In this document: positions 1-5,456 of the stretch, piece after piece | Layout of the letters: every line of letters begins with the position of its first letter | Numbering within the stretch: the stretch's first letter is position 1 | Source: Longimicrobiales bacterium | GTDB lineage: Bacteria > Gemmatimonadota > Gemmatimonadetes > Longimicrobiales > Gaopeijiaceae | DNA: 5,456 bases | Assembly: GCA_022428035.1 (NCBI GenBank) | Contig: JAKMDG010000233.1 | Location: 1-5,456 of the forward strand | Reading direction: 5' to 3' | The notes under the pieces: model-generated | Databases searched by the model: none | What the model saw: only the letters and a program-made list of their open reading frames with translations | What the model was told of the DNA's origin: nothing | Position numbers and translations under genes: made by a program

Positions 1-1367
1 GACATCGAAGACAGCATACGCTGTTGCGGTCGTGCGAGGTTCGGCTCCGTCCCGATGAGGCCACTGGCGTTGGTGAGGCCGGGGCCTGCGTTGAAGTCAC
101 CCATCTCGTTGTTGAGCAGAAATCCACCGCCGGGTACGACGATACCCGAGCCATAACCGGACTCCAGCGTGTACGTCACGGAGACCGCCATGCCGTCGGC
201 GTCGACCACGGAATAGTGCGTGGTCTCCGGGCTTTCATACGGTTGTGCCACATCAGAAGGATGCGAGACGGACGCGCGCTCGGAGTCGAGGTCGCGTCGG
301 AGCCAGGTCGCGTAGTCCTTACTGGTCAGACGCTGCACCGGCACGTCCGCGAAGTCCGCGTCGGCCAGGTACGTCGCGCGATCGCGGAACGCCCGCCGCA
401 TCGCCTCGGCCACGTGGTGGAGGTACTCGGCGCTGTTATGCCCCATGGAAGCCAGGTCGTACTCCTCGAGGATGTTCAGCGCGGTCACAATGGCCACACC
501 CCCAGAGCTCGGCGGTGGCATCGAGATCACGTCATAGCCACGATACGACCCCTCAATCGCAGCACGCTCACGAGCCTCGTACCGATCGAGGTCCTCTTCG
601 GTGATGAGCCCGCCACCCCGCCTCATCTCCGCCGCGATCAGGCGCGCGGTAGCCCCTCGGTAGAAGCCGTCGGCTCGTTGGTCCTGGATTCGCTCCAGGG
701 TCCGACCGAGGTCCGGCTGCTTCCACGTGTCACCGGCTGCGTAGGGTGCCCCGGCGTTGGTAAACGCGGCCACGGTCGCCTCATACTGACTGGCTCGCCC
801 CGATGCGAAGCGCGCAATGGATCCAGCCAGCGTCTCGCTCAACTCGAACCCGTCATTCGCGAGGTCGACAGACGGCCCCACGAGTGTCGCCCAGTCCGCG
901 GCACCGTACAGCCGGTGCGCCTTGTCGAATCCGGCTACGGTTCCGGGCACACCCACGGCGCTGTGGCTCCGATGGTGCACCTCGAACGAGTAGTCCCCGT
1001 TCTCATCGAGCCACATCTCCGGATGGGAGGTCAGCGGAGCCTTCTCACGAAAATCCACGGTGGTCGACTGCCCATTGGGGAACCGGATCACCATGAACCC
1101 GCCACCACCGATATTGCCCGCGGTTGGGTGCGTGACGGCGAGTGCGAAGCCGGTGGCGATCGCCGCGTCCACCGCGTTTCCGCCGGCTGCCAGAACATCG
1201 GCCCCCACCTGACTCGCAATCCATTGTTGGGACGCGACCATGCCACCGTCCGAGATCACCGTTTCCTGAGCCTGGCCCCACACGGGCGCAGCCAGCACAG
1301 CAGCGGCCAGGGGAGCGAACAGGAGGGTGAAGAGCGGACGCATGGATTGAGGGGCAAAACGACGCAT
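1..1367 (-). CDS. ggt: Gamma-glutamyltransferase precursor (partial, C-terminus beyond left edge)
   Basis: An exported Ntn-hydrolase that cleaves gamma-glutamyl bonds (glutathione and gamma-glutamyl peptides) and transfers or hydrolyses the glutamyl group, acting in the periplasm after self-cleavage into two subunits. I translated 455 codons on the minus strand; the frame is open to the left edge, and about 120 residues are missing compared with the usual ~580. Residues 1-31 are a Sec signal peptide (Arg-rich start, Leu/Ala core, likely cut after VWG). Family landmarks follow: GGNAVDAAIATG (62-73), GNIGGGGF (84-91), DFREKAP with the substrate-carboxylate Arg107, MPPPSSGG (283-290), and TTHYSV with the nucleophile and cleavage site at Thr382. 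Further on are NNEMGDF with Asp424 and the oxyanion/carboxylate Ser453-Ser454. The spacing from Thr382 to Asp424 and Ser453 equals that of E. coli Thr391, Asp433 and Ser462. The start at 1367 is preferred over the in-frame ATG at 1343 because only it has a GAGG five bases upstream. Transcribed divergently from the TRAP receptor gene. Family assignment is very secure. Confidence 0.96.
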   Translation of the reverse strand, partial: MRRFAPQSMRPLFTLLFAPLAAAVLAAPVWGQAQETVISDGGMVASQQWIASQVGADVLAAGGNAVDAAIATGFALAVTHPTAGNIGGGGFMVIRFPNGQSTTVDFREKAPLTSHPEMWLDENGDYSFEVHHRSHSAVGVPGTVAGFDKAHRLYGAADWATLVGPSVDLANDGFELSETLAGSIARFASGRASQYEATVAAFTNAGAPYAAGDTWKQPDLGRTLERIQDQRADGFYRGATARLIAAEMRRGGGLITEEDLDRYEARERAAIEGSYRGYDVISMPPPSSGGVAIVTALNILEEYDLASMGHNSAEYLHHVAEAMRRAFRDRATYLADADFADVPVQRLTSKDYATWLRRDLDSERASVSHPSDVAQPYESPETTHYSVVDADGMAVSVTYTLESGYGSGIVVPGGGFLLNNEMGDFNAGPGLTNASGLIGTEPNLARPQQRMLSSM

Positions 1368-1372
1368 CGGAG

Positions 1373-1376
1373 CCTC
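1373..1376 (-). promoter_or_regulatory. Ribosome binding site of ggt
   Basis: On the minus strand a GAGG (within CCGAGG) lies five bases before the ATG at 1367. No comparable purine run precedes the alternative in-frame ATG at 1343, whose upstream sequence is pyrimidine-rich. This decides the start and gives the signal peptide a basic MRRFAPQSMRP n-region. Confidence 0.55.
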
Positions 1377-1546
1377 GGGACAGCAGTCGACGAAGGGCGT
1401 GAGTCCGGCAAGTATCCGACGGGAACCGGGTCCGCGCCAGACAGTGATTGCCCGAGGCCGGAAGCGAGGTTACTTCATCCGCCTTCAAGCGTCGGGGGCA
1501 CGACCACGCCGGCTGCAGCCACAGAAGTGAACCGAACGACAGACAC

Positions 1547-1550
1547 AGGG
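1547..1550 (+). promoter_or_regulatory. Ribosome binding site of the TRAP receptor gene
   Basis: AGGG five bases before the ATG at 1556. It supports that start over an in-frame ATG at 1448, which would place 36 unrelated residues in front of a textbook Tat signal peptide. Confidence 0.5.
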
Positions 1551-1555
1551 CAGAC

Positions 1556-2683
1556 ATGACCATCAAGAGACGGGACTTCATCAAGAAGGCCGGAACGGGA
1601 GCCGCGGGTGTCGCGGCGCTGGGCGCGTGCGGTGGAGGAGAGACCGGTGGCACCCAGGAAGCGAGCGGAGCCGGCATCAGCGGCCCGCGCGTCAACTGGC
1701 GCCTCGCGACCAGCTTCCCTGAAAGCCTGGACATTCTTCACGGCGCTGGCGTCCGGGTCGCTCGTCGTGTCGAGGAGCTCACCGGGGGTAACTTCACGAT
1801 CCGCGTCTATCAGGCGAATGAGATCGTACCGGCACTCCAGGTCATGGATGCGGTGATGCAGGGGACCGTCCAGTGTGGCGTGTCCCCGGGCTACTACTAC
1901 ATCGGCAAGAATGCGGCACTGGCGTTCGACACGGCCATCCCCTTCGGCCTCAGCACACGCCAGCAGTATGCGTGGATGATGCACGGTGGCGGCCTCGAGC
2001 TGCTGAACTCCATCTACGCCGACTTCGGCGTGATCTCCTTCCCGTGTAACTCGACGGGCGGACAAATGGGCGGCTGGTTCCGCGAGCCGGTCGGAGGACT
2101 GTCGGACATGGCTGGACTGCGGTTCCGGATTCCGGGGATCGGTGGCGAAATCATGTCCCGGCTCGGTGTCACCGTGCAAAACCTCGGTGCACCGGAGATC
2201 TATCCGGCGCTCGAGCGGGGCGCGATCGACGCGACCGAGTGGGTAGGTCCGTACGACGACGAGAAGCTCGGCTTTTATCAGGTGGCCAAGAACTACTACT
2301 ACCCCGGTTGGTGGGAGCCCGGCGTCACAATGGGTCTGCTGATCAGCCAGGACGCCTACAACGAACTTCCGACCGCGTACCAGGAGATCCTGCAGGCCGT
2401 ATGCGGCGAGACGTTCGCGGATCGCCTCGCAGCCTACGACCACGCCAATCCGCTGGCCCTGCAACGTCTGGTCAACGACCACGGCGTCATCGTCCGCGAG
2501 TACCCGCAGGACATCATGGACGCGGCATGGCGTGAGTCGAATGCCTACATGGAAGAGCAGGCTGCCGCCGACGCAACATTCCGACAGGTCTGGGATTCCT
2601 ACCGGACCTTCCGTGACGCGCAGTGGTCGTATGCGAGCGGCAACGAACTCGCGTATCAGGTCTCGGCCTTCAATCGAGTGTAG
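1556..2683 (+). CDS. TRAP transporter substrate-binding protein, DctP-like, Tat-exported lipoprotein
   Basis: Extracytoplasmic receptor of a tripartite ATP-independent periplasmic (TRAP) transporter: it binds a solute, probably an organic acid, and hands it to the DctQM membrane part. It has 375 residues, normal for the family. The N-terminus MTIKRRDFIKK carries a twin-arginine motif (Arg5-Arg6), then an Ala/Gly-rich core and a lipobox LGAC with Cys25, so it should leave by Tat already folded and be lipid-anchored. The mature part fits the COG4663 group (2-oxo-acid receptor TakP, chloroaromatic FcbT1) rather than classic C4-dicarboxylate DctP. Landmarks are NEIVPALQVMDAVMQGTVQCG (split at 88-100 and 101-108), SPGYYYIGK (110-118), RIPG with Arg191, the residue expected to clamp a substrate carboxylate, EWVGPYDDEKLGF (228-240) and YYYPGWWEPG (247-256). 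No DctQ or DctM follows it; the next gene is convergent and unrelated. A permease gene lies 1.5 kb away on the other strand and may be its partner. The family is secure; the exact substrate (pyruvate, 2-oxo acid, lactate or other) is not. Confidence 0.94.
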   Translation: MTIKRRDFIKKAGTGAAGVAALGACGGGETGGTQEASGAGISGPRVNWRLATSFPESLDILHGAGVRVARRVEELTGGNFTIRVYQANEIVPALQVMDAVMQGTVQCGVSPGYYYIGKNAALAFDTAIPFGLSTRQQYAWMMHGGGLELLNSIYADFGVISFPCNSTGGQMGGWFREPVGGLSDMAGLRFRIPGIGGEIMSRLGVTVQNLGAPEIYPALERGAIDATEWVGPYDDEKLGFYQVAKNYYYPGWWEPGVTMGLLISQDAYNELPTAYQEILQAVCGETFADRLAAYDHANPLALQRLVNDHGVIVREYPQDIMDAAWRESNAYMEEQAAADATFRQVWDSYRTFRDAQWSYASGNELAYQVSAFNRV

Positions 2684-2708
2684 AACTCAACCGCTCCACA
2701 CGAATCAC

Positions 2709-2745
2709 AAGGCGGCCTGCTCTCCGTACGGAGGGTGGGCCGCTT
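2709..2745. terminator. Hairpin between convergent genes, probable bidirectional terminator
   Basis: Lies in the 72-base gap between the receptor stop (2683) and the methyltransferase stop (2756). The outer arms GCGGCC (2712-2717) and GGCCGC (2738-2743) pair perfectly. The inner arms CTCCG (2722-2726) and CGGAG (2729-2733) form a 12-base palindrome with TA at its centre. The four bases between arms can pair through G-C and G-T wobbles, giving an almost continuous stem. The T tract is weak on both sides (CTTCGCTTTG on plus, CCTTGTG on minus), so termination efficiency is uncertain. Confidence 0.6.
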
Positions 2746-2755
2746 CGCTTTGCTC

Positions 2756-3418
2756 CTACTTCTTCCGGAGCAGGGTCAGGCCGTCTCCGATCGGGACGAG
2801 GCTCATGGTCACACGCTGGTCGTCTATCACCATGGCATTGAAGCCACGAATAGACTTCGTGTCTTCGTCGTGTACTTCGGAGTCGACGACCTTGCCGTGC
2901 CACAGCGTATTGTCGACAGCGATCACACCACCGGGCCGCACCAGTCGCATTGCCTTCTCGTAGTACTCCTCGAGGCTCCGCTTGTCGGCGTCGATGAAGA
3001 TGAAATCGAAGTCCCCCTCCATCCCTTCGGCGATCAGGTGCGCCATGGTCTCGGCTGCAGGCCCGGCCCGGAACTCGACCTTGTCGTCGACCCCGGCTTC
3101 CACCCAGTAGCGCTTTCCGAACGACGGCCACTCCTCGTCGATGTCACACGCGATGAGCCGACCGTCTTCCGTCAGACCCTCCGCGATGCAGAGCGCGCTG
3201 TATCCAGTAAATGTGCCCAGTTCGAGCGCGAGCTTCGCATTCATCGCGCCCACGAGCAGTGTCATGAATTGCCCCTGCTCGGGGCTGATCTGCATCTGAG
3301 CGTTCTCGAGTCTTCCCGTCTCTTCTCGCAGACGCCGGTGGATGTCGTCGTCCCGCAGTGAGACCTCGAGGAAGTACTCGTACAGCCGATCATCCAGCTG
3401 AGTGGTACTGCGGCTCAT
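2756..3418 (-). CDS. SAM-dependent O-methyltransferase, caffeoyl-CoA/catechol O-methyltransferase family
   Basis: A 220-residue cytoplasmic methyltransferase of the Methyltransf_3/COG4122 type. These use S-adenosylmethionine and a divalent metal to methylate catechol-like hydroxyls; the natural substrate of most bacterial members is unknown. The Rossmann fold is clear: motif I LALELGTFTGYSAL (63-76), the acidic strand-2 end IACDID (89-94), FDFIFIDADK (137-146) and VIAVDNTLWHGKV (165-177). Asp143, Asp169 and Asn170 occupy the positions of the metal ligands known in this family. The length is typical, with the usual Gln-rich helix QISPEQGQFM (43-52) before motif I. The start at 3418 overlaps the stop of the upstream glycosylase gene as ATGA and has a GGAG five bases before it. 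The same frame stays open further upstream, but that part encodes basic low-complexity residues inside the glycosylase gene and is not part of the protein. Last gene of its cluster, ending at the hairpin at 2709-2745. Function beyond the family cannot be read from the context. Confidence 0.92.
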   Translation of the reverse strand: MSRSTTQLDDRLYEYFLEVSLRDDDIHRRLREETGRLENAQMQISPEQGQFMTLLVGAMNAKLALELGTFTGYSALCIAEGLTEDGRLIACDIDEEWPSFGKRYWVEAGVDDKVEFRAGPAAETMAHLIAEGMEGDFDFIFIDADKRSLEEYYEKAMRLVRPGGVIAVDNTLWHGKVVDSEVHDEDTKSIRGFNAMVIDDQRVTMSLVPIGDGLTLLRKK

Positions 3419-4056
3419 GACAGCTCCGTCTCCAGGATTCGCCAACAATAGAAGGCGGCGGCACTCCGCCACGGTCGATACTCGTCCCCGAGTTCCTCGA
3501 GTGCGTTGGCGGTTGGCGACACCGCGAGGCCATGCGCCTTGGCGTACCCGTTTCGTACGCCGAGGTCTCCAGTCGGCCAAATATCGGGCCGATACATCCT
3601 GAACATCAGGTACATCTGGGCTGTCCAGACCCCGATGCCGCGGACCTTCACCAGTCGGCCAATCACCTCGTCATCTGACTGCTCACCCAGATCGTGCACC
3701 TCGACCTCACCAGAGCGAATCTTCGTCGCAAGGTCCCGGATCGCTGCGAGCTTCGCACGGGACAGGCCCGCCTTTCTGAGCGTCGACTCACGGACGCGCA
3801 GCACCTTCTGGGGCGTGACCTCTCCCTTGAGCGCCTCGACAAAGCGACCGTGGATGGTCGCCGCCGCTCTACCGGCGAGCTGCTGATAACAGATTGTCCG
3901 CGCGAGATACGGGAACGGATCATCATCCGCCGTAGGGACCCGGATTGTGCCCACCTCCCTCACCCACGGTCCCAGCGTGGGGTCACGACCCAGCGCACGC
4001 CGGCCACCGGTCCAGATGGTCGACCACTCGGGCTCGGAGGGTGTGTAGGTGGCCAT
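3415..4056 (-). CDS. DNA-3-methyladenine glycosylase, AlkA-like HhH-GPD family
   Basis: A base-excision-repair glycosylase expected to remove alkylated purines such as 3-methyladenine by cutting the N-glycosidic bond. From the ATG at 4056 it has 213 residues, so it is the bare HhH-GPD core without the extra N-terminal domain of E. coli AlkA (282 residues). Seen in order: DPFPYLARTICYQQLAGRAA (46-65), the family's QQL helix; LRKAGLSRAKLAAIRDLA (93-110); the helix-hairpin-helix LVKVRGIGVWTAQMYL (135-150) that grips the DNA backbone; and WPTGDLGVRNG (160-170), whose Asp164 matches the catalytic Asp (Asp238 of AlkA). There is no C-terminal Cys-rich iron-sulfur motif, so it is not an EndoIII/MutY type. 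A longer start at 4116 (20 more residues) has a GGAGG ten bases upstream, but its RBS and start lie inside an inverted repeat and the added residues do not look like family sequence. I therefore prefer 4056, although its SD (AGG, nine bases away) is weak. It overlaps the downstream methyltransferase by 4 bases and follows the permease gene on the same strand. Confidence 0.9.
   Translation of the reverse strand: MATYTPSEPEWSTIWTGGRRALGRDPTLGPWVREVGTIRVPTADDDPFPYLARTICYQQLAGRAAATIHGRFVEALKGEVTPQKVLRVRESTLRKAGLSRAKLAAIRDLATKIRSGEVEVHDLGEQSDDEVIGRLVKVRGIGVWTAQMYLMFRMYRPDIWPTGDLGVRNGYAKAHGLAVSPTANALEELGDEYRPWRSAAAFYCWRILETELS
3424..3427 (-). promoter_or_regulatory. Ribosome binding site of the O-methyltransferase gene, inside the glycosylase gene
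   Basis: GGAG on the minus strand five bases before the ATG at 3418. It lies within the last codons of the upstream glycosylase. Together with the ATGA stop/start overlap (3415-3418) this indicates translational coupling and fixes the methyltransferase start. Confidence 0.6.
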
Positions 4057-4095
4057 GGGGGCCAACCTGTCGCTCACGGTAGCCGGAGTCCAGCA

Positions 4096-4150
4096 CCGGA
4101 CAGACCGTCTCGTCATCGCGTCTCACCCTCCGCGACGACCGTCTGTCCGG
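4096..4150 (-). terminator. Inverted repeat between the permease and glycosylase genes (terminator or attenuator)
   Basis: Perfect 10-base arms CCGGACAGAC (4096-4105 on plus) and GTCTGTCCGG (4141-4150), with a few more pairs after one mismatch (GTC at 4107-4109 with GAC at 4137-4139). The repeat begins nine bases after the permease stop codon on the minus strand. There is no T tract after it, so it is not a canonical intrinsic terminator; it could be an mRNA-stabilising end or a partial terminator that lowers expression of the glycosylase pair. Its long loop contains the GGAGG and ATG of the alternative glycosylase start at 4116. Confidence 0.45.
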
Positions 4151-4158
4151 CATGGGTC

Positions 4159-5456
<1,298 letters not shown>

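Larger units (their letters stand above)
1368..1555. promoter_or_regulatory. Divergent intergenic region between ggt and the TRAP receptor gene
   Basis: 188 bases with no supported gene. Both flanking genes read outward, so both promoters should lie here. No strong sigma70-type promoter is visible. For ggt the best -10 is GATACT on the minus strand (1411-1416, four of six matches), without a good -35. For the receptor gene, TTGCCC (1448-1453) is followed 17 bases later by a poor -10. A perfect 10-base palindrome, GGCTGCAGCC (1511-1520), sits 35 bases before the receptor start and could be an operator or chance. Open frames crossing this region belong to shadows of the flanking genes and lack family features. 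The promoter calls are weak inference; the divergent arrangement itself is directly seen. Confidence 0.4.

Noticed and set aside
24..1559. A 511-codon open frame on the plus strand
   Set aside because: It is antisense to gamma-glutamyltransferase, runs through the divergent control region, and its product is Arg/His-rich with no recognisable domain; it is a GC-rich shadow.
1045..1734. A 229-codon minus-strand frame spanning the ggt start
   Set aside because: It is out of frame with ggt and overlaps both ggt and the receptor; its Arg/Ser/Pro-rich product shows no family features.
1475..2482. A 335-codon minus-strand frame
   Set aside because: Antisense to the TRAP receptor; no family motif, and the receptor on the other strand is unmistakable.
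3419..3580. N-terminal extension of the O-methyltransferase by 54 residues
   Set aside because: The extra residues are basic and unlike the family, and lie entirely in the glycosylase gene; the ATGA start with its own SD is far better.
4057..4116. N-terminal extension of the glycosylase by 20 residues
   Set aside because: It has a good GGAGG at a spacing of ten, but the added residues do not resemble the family and the site lies within an inverted repeat; kept as an alternative only.

Overview
The window is a high-GC, densely coded stretch of a Gram-negative bacterial chromosome with five protein genes, two of them cut by the window edges. The gene types point to an aerobic, peptide- and organic-acid-scavenging environmental bacterium: an exported gamma-glutamyltransferase, a Tat-exported lipoprotein-type TRAP solute receptor and a TRAP large permease. 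The lineage cannot be fixed from this sequence. Something like Gemmatimonadota or another marine or soil high-GC phylum is a guess only. There is no tRNA, rRNA, CRISPR array, insertion sequence or phage-like gene.

Layout, left to right. (1) Positions 1-1367, minus strand: a gamma-glutamyltransferase precursor with signal peptide and intact catalytic Thr. The last part of its small subunit lies beyond the left edge. (2) Positions 1368-1555: a divergent intergenic region that should hold the promoters of both flanking genes. (3) Positions 1556-2683, plus strand: a DctP-like TRAP substrate-binding protein of the 2-oxo-acid/mannitol/chloroaromatic type (COG4663-like). (4) Positions 2709-2745: a hairpin between convergent genes, probably a shared terminator. 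(5) Minus-strand cluster from 5456 down to 2756: TRAP large permease (DctM-like), then an AlkA-like HhH-GPD DNA glycosylase, then a SAM-dependent O-methyltransferase. The last two overlap by 4 bases (ATGA) and are surely co-translated. An inverted repeat (4096-4150) separates the permease from this pair.

How the genes may work together. The receptor and the DctM permease look like parts of one tripartite transporter subfamily, but they are unusually placed on opposite strands, convergent, with two unrelated genes between them. The small permease (DctQ) is not in the window. It would be expected just right of the edge, and the last bases fit a DctQ stop overlapping a DctM start. The glycosylase (alkylation base repair) and the methyltransferase form a separate housekeeping-like pair. 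I found no convincing previously undescribed system; the findings below are modest points of architecture and regulation.
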